Numbered from the stretch's first letter, positions 52,026 through 61,044 are shown. The stretch is 64,000 bases of DNA from Candidatus Sulfopaludibacter sp. SbA3 (GCA_945893365.1 CAMDED010000010.1:1-64000); one strand, 5' to 3'. The notes: a model not told the origin generated them from the letters alone. Made by a program: numbers and translations.

Positions 52026-54209
52026 ATGCAGTCTTTCAACCCAGCGATCGCTCTCTTGTTACAGGCGGGCGTCGCATCCGGGGACGGCCGGATGTACCTG
52101 ATTGCCGTTCTCGGAATCAGTCTTCTTTCGCTCGTCGTCGCCGTTGGCTTGGCCAGGTACGTCATCTCGCAGGACGCGGGGACTCCGGAGATGCAAAAGA
52201 TCTCCAATGCCATCAAACAAGGCGCGGAAGCGTTCATGCGCAGGCAAAATAAGACGATCATGGCTCTATCCCTCGTCCTGAGCGTCGTGATCTATGTTGG
52301 TTATACCGTTGGCAAACCGGATCAGCCGGAGCTCGCTTCCCGCATGACCCTCTCATTTGTATTGGGCGCGGTCTGCTCGTCGCTCGCCGGCGTCAGCGGG
52401 ATGTGGGTTTCCATCCGCGCCAACATTCGCACGGCCTCCGCCGCCCGCGGCAGCTTGAACGGCGCGCTGCAAATCGCGCTACGCGGCGGCGCGGTCACCG
52501 GGCTTAGCGTGGTCGCGCTTTCTCTGCTGGGCGTCGGCTGCCTGTTCTGGTTCTTCGGCGGCCTGGAGCATCCACAGGACGTGCCGACCCAGATTGTCGC
52601 ATTCGGTTTCGGCGCGAGTTTCGTCGCCCTGTTCGCGCAGCTCGGCGGAGGCATCTACACCAAAGCCGCAGACGTCGGCGCGGACCTTGTCGGAAAAGTG
52701 GAAGCGGGAATTCCGGAAGACGATCCGCGGAATCCCGCCGTCATTGCCGACCTGGTTGGGGACAATGTGGGCGACTGCGCGGGCCGCGGCGCGGATTTGT
52801 TCGAATCGACAGCCGCCGAGAACGTCGGCGCCATGATCCTGGGAGCCGGGTTGTACAGCGTGTTCGGCATCGGCGGCATTCTCTTCCCGCTGGTGGCGCG
52901 CGCCTTCGGCATCATCGCATCCACCATCGGCATCTTCGCCGTGAAGACGAAAGAGGACGCCGACCCGATGGAAGCGTTGAACCGCGGCTACTACGTCACG
53001 ACGGTGCTGGCGCTGGCCGGTTTCTATGTCGCGGTGCGGCTGCTGCTGAAGGGCAACATGATGCTGTTCGGGGCGGGGGTTATCGGAATCGTGACCAGCT
53101 TCGCGTTCGTCTACATCACGCAATACTACACGGAATACAAATACAGACCGGTGAAGATGATTGCGGAAAGCTGCGTAACGGGTCCCGCGACCACGATCAT
53201 CGCCGGATTTGCGATCGGTCTCGAGTGCGTCGCGGCTCCCGTCCTGGTGATTTCCGCGGCCATCATGTCGTCGTATTTCCTTGGGGCCAACGCTGGATTG
53301 GAAGGCGTGTCCAAGCAGGCCGCGGGCCTCTACGGGACGGCCATCGCGACCATGGGAATGCTTTCCACCGCCGCCTATATTCTGGCGATGGATACGTTCG
53401 GACCCATCACGGACAACGCGGGCGGGATCATCGAAATGTCGAAACAGCCGAAAGCGATCCGCGACCGCACGGACCGCCTGGACTCGGTGGGCAACACGAC
53501 CAAAGCGCTGACCAAGGGCTACGCGATCGGCAGCGCGGCGCTGGCTGCATTCCTGCTCTTCTCGGCCTACATCGACGAAGTGAAAGCGCTTCTGAAGATG
53601 GACCACAACGCGCCCTTTCCCATCGATATCGGTAACGTGCCCGTATTCACCGGCGCGTTGCTCGGCGCGATGCTCGTCTTCCTGTTCAGCTCGTTCGCGA
53701 TCAAAGCTGTGGGGCGCGCGGCGCAGACCATCATCCAGGAAGTGCGCCGCCAATTCAGGGAGAACCCGGGAATCATGACCGGAGCCTCGGACCCGGACTA
53801 CGGCAGGTGCGTCGATATTGTGACCGTCTCGGCCCTGAAAGCGATGGTGGTTCCAGGCCTTCTCGCGGTCGCCTCGCCGGTCGTCGTAGGTTTAATCTTC
53901 AGGAACTTCGAGAGCGCGCCGGGGGCTCCGCCCATGGGCGCGGTAGCGGTGGCGGCGTTCCTGATGGTGGGCACGATCACGGGTATTCTGCTCGCGACGC
54001 TGATGAACAACGGTGGCGGCGCGTGGGACAACGCCAAGAAGTACATCGAAGCCGGCGCCTACGGAGGCAAGGGCTCCGACGCGCACAAGGCGAGCGTGGT
54101 GGGCGACACCGTGGGCGATCCGTTCAAGGACACAGCCGGCCCGTCGCTTCACGTGCTGATCAAGCTGCTGGCGACGATCACGCTTGTCGCGGCGCCGTTG
54201 TTTGTGTAG
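52026..54209 (+). CDS. hppA: Membrane-bound proton-translocating pyrophosphatase
   Basis: This 727-residue protein has about 16 transmembrane helices. The substrate-binding motif is DVGADLVGKVEAGIPEDD (residues about 216-233), with DNVGDCAGRGADLFES next and the C-terminal GDTVGDPFKDTAGPSLHVLI. It hydrolyses pyrophosphate and pumps ions. The segment GNTTKALTKG (near residue 489) has Lys where potassium-dependent enzymes have Ala, so the enzyme is probably potassium-independent and proton-pumping, as in Rhodospirillum (family knowledge plus inference). An AAGGAG ribosome binding site supports the ATG. It is monocistronic. Confidence 0.94.
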   Translation: MQSFNPAIALLLQAGVASGDGRMYLIAVLGISLLSLVVAVGLARYVISQDAGTPEMQKISNAIKQGAEAFMRRQNKTIMALSLVLSVVIYVGYTVGKPDQPELASRMTLSFVLGAVCSSLAGVSGMWVSIRANIRTASAARGSLNGALQIALRGGAVTGLSVVALSLLGVGCLFWFFGGLEHPQDVPTQIVAFGFGASFVALFAQLGGGIYTKAADVGADLVGKVEAGIPEDDPRNPAVIADLVGDNVGDCAGRGADLFESTAAENVGAMILGAGLYSVFGIGGILFPLVARAFGIIASTIGIFAVKTKEDADPMEALNRGYYVTTVLALAGFYVAVRLLLKGNMMLFGAGVIGIVTSFAFVYITQYYTEYKYRPVKMIAESCVTGPATTIIAGFAIGLECVAAPVLVISAAIMSSYFLGANAGLEGVSKQAAGLYGTAIATMGMLSTAAYILAMDTFGPITDNAGGIIEMSKQPKAIRDRTDRLDSVGNTTKALTKGYAIGSAALAAFLLFSAYIDEVKALLKMDHNAPFPIDIGNVPVFTGALLGAMLVFLFSSFAIKAVGRAAQTIIQEVRRQFRENPGIMTGASDPDYGRCVDIVTVSALKAMVVPGLLAVASPVVVGLIFRNFESAPGAPPMGAVAVAAFLMVGTITGILLATLMNNGGGAWDNAKKYIEAGAYGGKGSDAHKASVVGDTVGDPFKDTAGPSLHVLIKLLATITLVAAPLFV

Positions 54210-54549
54210 GCAGACTCTAACGGGGGCAGGCGCGGCACTCGACACGGCGCCTCCGCCTCCCCGCCTCAAAAACGAAACCCCCGCGGAGGGGAAATCTGTC
54301 CATCCCGGAGTGGAATCGCACCAGGGCCGGAGTAGCCGGCATCGCTGCGATCGCAGCGTCTCTCCAAGACGTTATCTACGGACTGGGCAAGCGGCCAACC
54401 AACAGAATCGAAACACCGGGCAAAGTGGGCAAGATGTCTCGATACTCCCGCGCCAAATCCTCACGCCCCACACGCAGAGGCTGTACAAGGACTTCGAGCA
54501 ACGTCACCATTGACGTTACGATCCGGAACAGTCGAGCCGCGTAACGCGC
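54210..54549. other. Gene-free stretch after hppA
   Basis: No recognisable gene in these 340 bases. A weak hairpin (CCCC-CGCGGA-GGGG near 54278-54291) may end hppA transcription, but it lacks a T-run. A short open frame around 54300-54400 encodes a hydrophobic stretch (AGVAGIAAIAASLQDVIYGL); it has no clear start and may be a decayed gene. Confidence 0.35.
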
Positions 54550-54782
54550 CTATCCATTCCACGAAGAACGTTCCTGGCGCAGGTAGTCATCCGCATCGAC
54601 ACCCTGCGGATTTCCCCACCCAGTCCCTCCAGTTCGAGTAGGCTGCGTGGCTCGCCAATAGGCTGGGCGTTCCACCGAACCATGAGTTCGGCGGCCAGAC
54701 GCAACTGGTCGGCCGGGGCCAGGGCCTCAATGGCTTTCATTGCCCGCTCGTATGCAGTGCCGGGCATGATCGTCAAGTTCAT
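54550..54782 (-). pseudogene. Frameshifted antitoxin-like gene
   Basis: From ATG 54782 the minus strand reads MNLTIMPGTAYERAMKAIEA, then LAPADQLRLAAELMVRW and PRSLLELEGLGGEI. After a one-base shift near 54610 it continues GVDADDYLRQERSSWNG and stops at TAG 54550-54552. The ending DA(D/Q)(D/E)Y(L/V)..ER.SW.G is that of a common small antitoxin-like family found in cyanobacteria and Acidobacteriota, so the frameshift is almost certainly real. Without it the frame runs to 54516 with an unrelated tail. No toxin gene is adjacent. Confidence 0.65.
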
Positions 54783-54946
54783 TCTACCGCTGTCAAGACC
54801 GATGCGCCTGGGCATTTGTGTGACGCCAACCGTCGGGAGCCGGAGAAACGCCGGTAGTGGGACCCCTGGCCCCGGCCGCACTCACGCCCCCGGTTGCTAA
54901 GCCGAATTTAGCGGCACTTCGGTCCCCGGGAACGGAAAAGCGCGCT

Positions 54947-56128
54947 TCATGAGGCCGCCAAATCGAGCTTCCTGGTCAAGTCGACGTTGTACTCATAACT
55001 CCGCATTGCGGCCTTCCGGCCAAACACGATCAGTGGCACGGCTGCTTCGTGGCGCGATCCATGCGAGCGGACCTTCGCCGGCTCGCGCATCGCCTGCAGG
55101 CTTCCCAAGGCAACGTGCTTGGCCGCCAGCACGAAGATGTCGCCGATTCTGTCCGGATGCAAATGGAACGACTTTGCGGCGGTCTTGGCATCGTAGACTT
55201 CCTCAACGCCGGCTGTCGCTTTCAGCGTGTCGATGGCTTTAGGCAGATCCGCGCTGCGGGCGAGATAGACGTAACATGCGCCGCCGAGGTTCTGGTGATG
55301 GGTGACGTGCTTGTCGCGAATGATCGGCACGGCCTCGGCGTCTATCGATTTGGCCTTCAGCGCGAGCGCCGGGTCCAGCGCTTCCGTTTTTGCGTTCATC
55401 CCGTGGTCGGCCGTCAGATACAGTTCGATCTTCGGATGATCGTCGACCAGATCGGCCAGCATTCTGTCGAGGGTTGCGAGATGCCGGAGCGATGGCTCCT
55501 CCGCCGGCGCGTAGGTATGCATCATGTAGTCGGTAGTGGAGAGATACAGCAGGTCGATATTCTCTTTCTTGAGAAGATGGCGCGCCGCGCGGAACGTCCA
55601 GTAGTTCACATCGGCGGAATACATGCTCTCCTGCTTCCCGGCGGCTCCGAGCAGCGCCGGCTCCGGTTTCTCGGCCGAGATCGACAGATCGGCGCCGCGT
55701 GCGCAAAGCGTGCGTACCTTATCCTTCGACGCGACCAGCGCCGTTCGCCGGCCGAGGCGGCGCGCTCGCTCGAAAATAGTAGGGCGCAGTAGGAACTCCG
55801 ACGATTCCATCTCGAACGACTTCCCCGTCGTCCGGTCGAAGTGATAATTGGTCGTGATGCCGTGATCTTTCGGAAACGAACCCGTGACCAGCGACGCGTT
55901 ATTCACGTTGGTGACCGAAGGAATCACCGCCTTCCCCACTTTGAAGCCTCCCTCCCGGCACATGCGCTTAAGGTTCGGCATCTCACTGCGTTCGAGATAG
56001 CCGGGTCCGAAGCCGTCAACCAGGACGATCAGAATCTTGCGGCGGGGCGCGGCGCGCAGGCGGGACGGCAAAACCGTGGCAAGCGTTCCGAACGGGAAGT
56101 ACCGGCGGCGAATGAGGGGACGAGTCAT
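54947..56128 (-). CDS. Alkaline phosphatase-fold phosphoesterase, PhnA (phosphonoacetate hydrolase)-like
   Basis: This 393-residue protein has an N-terminal leader (PFGTLATVLPSRLRAAP) and the nucleotide-pyrophosphatase/alkaline-phosphatase fold. ILIVLVDGFGPGYLERS provides the first metal Asp, and VIPSVTNVNNASLVTGSFP the Thr nucleophile in the TNxNN context seen in phosphonoacetate hydrolases. LLYLSTTDYMMHTYAP provides Asp and His, and LYLTADHGMNAK Asp and His. RSHGSRHEAAVPLIVFG carries the last His. The reaction could be phosphonoacetate cleavage or another phosphodiester hydrolysis. No other phosphonate genes are near, so the substrate is open. Confidence 0.8.
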   Translation of the reverse strand: MTRPLIRRRYFPFGTLATVLPSRLRAAPRRKILIVLVDGFGPGYLERSEMPNLKRMCREGGFKVGKAVIPSVTNVNNASLVTGSFPKDHGITTNYHFDRTTGKSFEMESSEFLLRPTIFERARRLGRRTALVASKDKVRTLCARGADLSISAEKPEPALLGAAGKQESMYSADVNYWTFRAARHLLKKENIDLLYLSTTDYMMHTYAPAEEPSLRHLATLDRMLADLVDDHPKIELYLTADHGMNAKTEALDPALALKAKSIDAEAVPIIRDKHVTHHQNLGGACYVYLARSADLPKAIDTLKATAGVEEVYDAKTAAKSFHLHPDRIGDIFVLAAKHVALGSLQAMREPAKVRSHGSRHEAAVPLIVFGRKAAMRSYEYNVDLTRKLDLAAS

Positions 56129-56300
56129 TCTCTAAAATGTTAACCGAAAAAGTGAGATGGATGAGCCGCGGCGTGCCTGCACGCCACAAAATAACCGTGC
56201 CGCATTTGGCGTTGACCGGGCGAGGGTGGCAGGCCACAGACCGCGATGTGCTCGACAGCCCATCCGTCTTGGAGCGGGGGCAACGGCGGCATGGCGCCTT

Positions 56301-57512
56301 TTAGCGCCGGAGCGCGAGGACGGCGTTCAAGCCGCCGAAGGCGAACGAACTGGATAACGCGTACTCAACCTCGGCCGGGCGGGCTTCGTTCGGGATCACG
56401 TCCAGGTCGCACTCGGGATCGGGTTGATCGTAGTTCGCCGTCGGCGGCAACAAGCCGTGCCGAAGCGCAAGCACTGTCGCCGCGGCTTCAATCGCACCCG
56501 CCGCGCCGAGCGCGTGGCCGTGCATCGATTTTGTGGAGCTGACGGCCAGTCTGTCCGCGTGGCTGCTGAAAACCGCGCGGATCGCCGCCGTCTCCGTCGA
56601 ATCGTTTGCCTGCGTGCCGGTGCCGTGGGCGTTGATGTAGCCTATGCGCTCCGGGTCGAGACTCGCGTCGCGAAGGGCCGCGCGCATCGCCCGCGCCGCG
56701 CCGGCTGCGGATGGCTGCGTGATGTGGCTTGCATCGGCCGACATGCCGAAGCCCACGATTTCGCCGTACACCGCCGCTCCACGGGCACGCGCGCGGTCGA
56801 GCGGCTCAAGCACCAGCATCGCCCCGCCTTCACCGAGTATCATTCCCGAGCGGTTGCGGGAGAACGGACGGCACGTCTCCGCGGACACCACTCGCATCGC
56901 CTCCCAAGCCTTCAGTATCCCCACGCTGAACGTGGCCTCGCTCCCGCCCGCGAGCGCAAGTTCCACCTGACCCGTGCGCACCATCCAGAACGCCTGCCCC
57001 AACGCGTGAGTGGCCGAGGAGCAGGCCGTCGAGATGGTAAAACTCGGGCCGGTAATACCGAATTCCATGGAGAGATGGCTCGCGCCCGCATTCGCCATCA
57101 CTTTGGGAATAGTGAGCGGATGCACGCGGTTGCGGCCGAGCTTGTAGAGTTCCACGAAGCCGGTGTCCTCGGCGGACTGCCCGCCTACACAGGACCCGGT
57201 CACGATGCCCGTGTTCTCGCGCAACTCTTCGGTCCACTCGATGCCGGCCTGGGCGACGGCTTCGCGGCCGGCAATGACGGCGAATTGCGCGAAGCGATCG
57301 AGGAAATCGGCGCGCTTCGCCTCAAAGTATCGCGACGAGTCGTAGCCCTCAACCTCGGCGCCGTTTCGAAACCTGAGAGTGGTGGTATCGACCGACCTGA
57401 GCGGACCGATGCCGGATCTGCCGGCGGCTAGCGACGCCCAGAATTCGGAAACGTCGCGCCCGAGGGCGCAAATTACGCCGATGCCGGTGATGGCCACGCG
57501 ATGATTGGCCAC
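56301..57512 (-). CDS. Beta-ketoacyl-ACP synthase family protein (FabF/NodE-like)
   Basis: This 403-residue protein is a complete ketosynthase. The nucleophile Cys164 is in FTISTACSSATHALGQ, His296 in YINAHGTGTQANDSTE, Lys328 and His333 in STKSMHGHALGAAGA. It condenses acyl-ACP with malonyl-ACP. It starts 3 bases after the stop of an acyl carrier protein gene that in turn overlaps a polysaccharide deacetylase gene. This is therefore probably a dedicated pathway rather than housekeeping fatty acid synthesis (inference). No fabD, fabG or fabZ is adjacent. Confidence 0.9.
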   Translation of the reverse strand: MANHRVAITGIGVICALGRDVSEFWASLAAGRSGIGPLRSVDTTTLRFRNGAEVEGYDSSRYFEAKRADFLDRFAQFAVIAGREAVAQAGIEWTEELRENTGIVTGSCVGGQSAEDTGFVELYKLGRNRVHPLTIPKVMANAGASHLSMEFGITGPSFTISTACSSATHALGQAFWMVRTGQVELALAGGSEATFSVGILKAWEAMRVVSAETCRPFSRNRSGMILGEGGAMLVLEPLDRARARGAAVYGEIVGFGMSADASHITQPSAAGAARAMRAALRDASLDPERIGYINAHGTGTQANDSTETAAIRAVFSSHADRLAVSSTKSMHGHALGAAGAIEAAATVLALRHGLLPPTANYDQPDPECDLDVIPNEARPAEVEYALSSSFAFGGLNAVLALRR

Positions 57513-57515
57513 CGG

Positions 57516-57791
57516 CTAGTTTATGGCGGAGGCCGAATCCGCGGCCGCCTTCTCCAATACAAGTTTCGAAACGCCTTCGACCATTTGACGCACGTCGCGA
57601 ATTTGTTTCGCGGCTTCGTCCGGAATCGTAATGTCGAACTCGTTTTCGAGTCCGAACAGGATGTTGACGCCGTCCATGGAATCGATTCCAAGTTCCTCGA
57701 ACTTACCGTCAATCGTGATCTTTTCCACGGGAATCCGCTGCGTGGCGGCGATGACGGAGAATACACGCTGGGTCAATTGGTCGTCGGACAT
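57516..57791 (-). CDS. Acyl carrier protein
   Basis: This 91-residue acidic protein has the four-helix carrier pattern with the phosphopantetheine site GIDSMDGVNI (Ser38), where housekeeping carriers usually have DSL. Other landmarks are QRIPVEKITIDGKFEELGID and FGLENEFDITIPDEAAKQI. It lies between a polysaccharide deacetylase gene, which it overlaps by 19 bases, and a ketosynthase gene 3 bases downstream. It most likely serves that ketosynthase. Confidence 0.92.
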   Translation of the reverse strand: MSDDQLTQRVFSVIAATQRIPVEKITIDGKFEELGIDSMDGVNILFGLENEFDITIPDEAAKQIRDVRQMVEGVSKLVLEKAAADSASAIN

Positions 57792-58480
57792 ACGATTTGG
57801 CTTACCGTTTCAAAAGCGAAGCCGCGCGATTTGAGGGCGGGGAGCAGGAGGCGCACGGCGTCGAGGGTCGCCCGCACATCGGGGCGCGGGTGAAGTTCGC
57901 GGCCATCGTGCAGGCAGACGATGGCTCCATTTTGGACCAGGCGGAGAATGCGGGCTGCGATCGCGTTGCCGGACAGCTTCCAGTCGCGGCCGAGCACGGT
58001 CCACATCACGCCCAGCAGGTTGCGCTTGCGCTGGGCCTCGCCGAGGCCGAACCACCGCGCGCCGAACGGGGCGCGGAAGAGCGTGGGCGTAACCCCGGCG
58101 GCGTGCAGGATGGCGTCCTGAGTACGGCTGATTTCGAGGTCGATCGCCGCGGCGCGCAATCGGCACAGCAAGGGATGCGACCAGGTGTGATTACCGATTT
58201 CGTGGCCGCCGGCCGCGGCGGCGCGCGCGATTTGAGGCAGACGCTCCACGTTCATCCCGCACTGAAAAAAAGTGGCGTGAGCGCGGTGGCCGTCGAGGAT
58301 CTCGAGAAGTTCCCCGGTCGCGGGACTGGGCCCGTCGTCGAATGTCAGCGCGACAGACCGACGGGCGGATGTTCCGCGATACACCGAGGGCGCGAACAAA
58401 GCCGCGGACCGCCCGCGGACGGCGTATGCCATCAGCGCGGAAGCAGTGCCTGCCGCGACTCCGGTGAACACTCCCAACAT
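57773..58480 (-). CDS. Polysaccharide deacetylase (NodB-like, CE4)
   Basis: This 235-residue protein has an N-terminal hydrophobic segment (residues about 3-20) and the CE4 NodB homology domain. Motif 1 is LTFDDGPSPATG (Asp48 and Asp49), motif 2 is GNHTWSHP (His98 and His102) with the metal-binding His-x3-His, motif 3 is RAPFGARWFG, and the distal catalytic His is in VCLHDGREL. It removes acetyl groups from N-acetylglucosamine-type glycans. It is the first gene of a three-gene cluster with an acyl carrier protein and a ketosynthase, which may mean that the glycan is also acylated (inference). Confidence 0.9.
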   Translation of the reverse strand: MLGVFTGVAAGTASALMAYAVRGRSAALFAPSVYRGTSARRSVALTFDDGPSPATGELLEILDGHRAHATFFQCGMNVERLPQIARAAAAGGHEIGNHTWSHPLLCRLRAAAIDLEISRTQDAILHAAGVTPTLFRAPFGARWFGLGEAQRKRNLLGVMWTVLGRDWKLSGNAIAARILRLVQNGAIVCLHDGRELHPRPDVRATLDAVRLLLPALKSRGFAFETVSQIVCPTTN

Positions 58481-58618
58481 GGGCGAATTGTAGCATAGCC
58501 GCCATTTCCGGCGGGCGAAAATATTACGGTCGTGTATCGAGCCGTAGCGAGCCGCACCGCGCCAGACGGCGGGTACCCTCGCGATCGCCGGGCGGTTTTC
58601 AGGGTTCGCCGTTCCGCT

Positions 58619-60424
58619 TCACGCCTGCGGCGTCTCCGCGTAGTGCGACTTCACCTTTCGGGCTGCCGCGCGCCCGGCCACCGCGGCCAATTGGTCCTCC
58701 GACGCCGCCCGCACCATTTCCGTGCTGCCGAATGCCTTTAGCAGCTTTTGCACCGTGAGCTTGCCTACTCCTGGAATCGCGTCCAACTCCGAAGTGAGCC
58801 GCCGCGAGTTGCGCAAGGTGCGATGGAAGGTGACGGCGAAGCGGTGCGCCTCGTCGCGGATCGTCTGGATCAAATGCAGGATCGGGGAATAGCGGTCGAG
58901 CGCAATAGGCTCGGATTCCTGTCCGAAAACGTAGATGATCTCTTCGCGTTTCGCGATCGAAGCGAGCGGCTGATGGGCGAGCGCCAGCGCCTCGAGAGAT
59001 TCGGCCGCCGCGTGCAACTGCCCCAGGCCGCCGTCGATCAGCACCAACCCGGGCATGGGCTGTTCCTCGTTCAGCAGCCGCGCATAGCGGCGCGTGACGA
59101 CCTCGCGCATGCATGCGAAATCGTCGTTCCCGACCACCGTACGAATGATGAACTTGCGGTAGGCGGACTTCTTCATCCGCCCGTCTTCCCACACCACCAT
59201 GCTCGCGACCTTGTCCGTGCCCTGAGTGTGCGAGATGTCGAAGCACTCGATGCGTGAAGGCGGTTCCGGGAGCCCGAGCGTATCCTGCACGGCTTGCTGG
59301 ATGGCCTTCGATGATGGCTTCAGCACGCGGAACCGCTGCTCGAAGCTGTGCTTCGCGTTCGTGCCGGCAAGAGAGAGCAGCGCTTTTTTCTGCCCGCGCT
59401 GAGGCGTCAGGATCTCCACTTTCCGGTTCCGCTTTTCGCTGAGCAGCTCTTCGAGCGTTTCACGGTCCTCGAAGTCGGTTGGCGTATGGATGGCCGAAGG
59501 CACGTACTGCTGATCGAGATAAATCTGCTGAAGCAGCTCGGAGAAGAACACGGGCTCGTCAAAGTCGAGCTGGTCCTCCCAGAAGAACTCGCGCCGGTCG
59601 ACGATTTGGCCATTGCGGAGATGGAAAAGATTAACGGCGACGAGCGGGGGCTCGGCGTAGCAGGCGAAGATATCGACGTCGTCTCCCTTTGCGGCGGCCA
59701 TCTTCTGGCGCTCGCCCATCTCCTCCACGGTCGCGAGCAGGTCGCGAAGCGCTCCGGCTTCCTCAAATCGCATCTCATTTGACGAGATTTGAATCCGCGC
59801 CCGCAGCGCCGTCGAAAGGTCTCCATGGCGCCCCTCGAGGAATAGGCGGACATCCTTAACCGCGAGGCCGTACGCGTCATCGGCAACGAGGCCTTCGACG
59901 CAAGGCCCGAGACACCGGTGAATATGGTATTGCAGGCACGGCTTCGGATGGAATCGGGTGAGATCGATCTTGCAGGACGGCACCAGAAAATGCCGGTGAA
60001 TAAAGTGCACCAGGCGGTGGGCGAGGTTAGCCGGAAAGTACGGACCGAAATAGGCCGCGCCATCCTTCCTCAACCGGCGGGTCACGTAAACGCGAGGATA
60101 TTTTTCAGCGGTGAGTTTGATGTACGGGTACGTCTTGTCGTCGCGCAGCAGGACGTTGAAGCGCGGCTTCCATTGCTTGATGAGGTTGTTTTCAAGCGCG
60201 AGAGCTTCCTTCTCGTTATCGACCAGAATGAAGTCGATGTCGCGCGCTTCGGAAATCAGAGTTCCCGTCTTCGAGTCGCTGAGCCGCTCGTCGGAAAAGT
60301 AGCTCCGAACACGCGCGCGCAGGCTCTTCGCCTTGCCTACGTAGATCACCCGGCCGGCGCGGTCCTTATAGAGGTACACGCCTGGAGAGAGCGGGAGTTG
60401 TCCAACTTTTTCACGCAGGTCCAT
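58619..60424 (-). CDS. uvrC: Excinuclease ABC subunit C
   Basis: UvrC cuts DNA on both sides of a lesion during nucleotide excision repair. The N-terminal GIY-YIG nuclease (PGVYLYKDRAGRVIYVGKAK) is followed by a Cys-rich region (PCLQYHIHRCLGPCVE) and a UVR helix (ALRARIQISSNEMRFEEAGA). The RNase H-like second nuclease shows PSRIECFDISHTQGTDKVAS and LVLIDGGLGQLHAA, and a C-terminal helix-hairpin-helix (LDAIPGVGKLTVQKLLKAF) ends the protein. Length is 601 residues, normal for the family. Confidence 0.96.
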   Translation of the reverse strand: MDLREKVGQLPLSPGVYLYKDRAGRVIYVGKAKSLRARVRSYFSDERLSDSKTGTLISEARDIDFILVDNEKEALALENNLIKQWKPRFNVLLRDDKTYPYIKLTAEKYPRVYVTRRLRKDGAAYFGPYFPANLAHRLVHFIHRHFLVPSCKIDLTRFHPKPCLQYHIHRCLGPCVEGLVADDAYGLAVKDVRLFLEGRHGDLSTALRARIQISSNEMRFEEAGALRDLLATVEEMGERQKMAAAKGDDVDIFACYAEPPLVAVNLFHLRNGQIVDRREFFWEDQLDFDEPVFFSELLQQIYLDQQYVPSAIHTPTDFEDRETLEELLSEKRNRKVEILTPQRGQKKALLSLAGTNAKHSFEQRFRVLKPSSKAIQQAVQDTLGLPEPPSRIECFDISHTQGTDKVASMVVWEDGRMKKSAYRKFIIRTVVGNDDFACMREVVTRRYARLLNEEQPMPGLVLIDGGLGQLHAAAESLEALALAHQPLASIAKREEIIYVFGQESEPIALDRYSPILHLIQTIRDEAHRFAVTFHRTLRNSRRLTSELDAIPGVGKLTVQKLLKAFGSTEMVRAASEDQLAAVAGRAAARKVKSHYAETPQA

Positions 60425-60488
60425 CGGGAGGCTGTATTTCGATTATGTCATGCGTGACGGCCTCCTCCGGCGGGTTATAATTCGACAT

Positions 60489-60932
60489 ATGGCTCGCTGG
60501 AGGAGCGTCCTCTCGATCTCGCTGCCAGTCTTGGCCTTGGCCCTTGGGCAGGAACGCCAGAAACTTGGACCGCCCAAGGCCGATCCACCAAAAGCCGAGC
60601 AAGCGCAGCAGGAACGGGAGCCTCCCGAAGAGGACGAGGGAACGAAAGAAAAGGAATACTCCTTTAATCCGCTGCAAGCCGCCAAAGAACTCCAGACCGG
60701 GAATTATTACTTCAAGAAGGGTAGTTTCAAGGCCGCGGCTAACCGTTTTCGCGAAGCTTCAAGGTGGGACCCAACCTCGGCCGAAGCCTTCGTTCGGCTC
60801 GGCGACGCGCAGGAAAAGCTTAAGGACAAGAAGGCCGCGCACGAAGCCTACGCCAAATTTCTCGAGCTCGACCCGGATTCGAAACGCGCCGTCGAGATTC
60901 GCAGGAAGATTGGCGGTAAGCCGTCAAAGTAG
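60489..60932 (+). CDS. Exported TPR-repeat protein
   Basis: This 147-residue protein starts at ATG 60489 with a signal peptide (MARWRSVLSISLPVLALALG). A Pro/Lys/Glu-rich spacer follows, then two TPR units: AAKELQTGNYYFKKGSFKAA and SAEAFVRLGDAQEKLKDKKA. TPR proteins mediate protein contacts; this one probably acts in the periplasm. It is divergent from uvrC, and a palindromic element lies between its end and the converging phosphodiesterase gene. Confidence 0.82.
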   Translation: MARWRSVLSISLPVLALALGQERQKLGPPKADPPKAEQAQQEREPPEEDEGTKEKEYSFNPLQAAKELQTGNYYFKKGSFKAAANRFREASRWDPTSAEAFVRLGDAQEKLKDKKAAHEAYAKFLELDPDSKRAVEIRRKIGGKPSK

Positions 60933-60956
60933 CGGCAGGATCCGGATCTGATAGCG

Positions 60957-61033
60957 GTGGGGCAGGCCATCGTCGTTTGTGGCCTGCCGTTTGCGCTGGA
61001 AAGCAGACGGCAAACGAAGACCGCCTGTCCCAC
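60957..61033. repeat. Palindromic repeat element, copy 2
   Basis: An imperfect inverted repeat of 77 bases lies between convergent genes. The left arm begins GTGGGGCAGGCCATCGTCGT and the right arm, reverse-complemented, begins GTGGGACAGGCGGTCTTCGT. The element is related to copy 1 at 41191-41270. Confidence 0.75.
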
Positions 61034-61044
61034 GGGATGCACGG

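Noticed and set aside
52479-53753. Long minus-strand frame of 424 codons opposite hppA
   Set aside because: It is antisense to a highly conserved pyrophosphatase and has a His/Arg/Asp-rich composition without domains.
56160-56250. Possible third, degenerate copy of the palindromic element
   Set aside because: Arms contain GCAGGCCAC and similar pieces, but the alignment with the two good copies is too weak to support.
56424-57431. Long plus-strand frame opposite the ketosynthase
   Set aside because: Shadow of the ketosynthase gene; Arg-rich composition and no motif.
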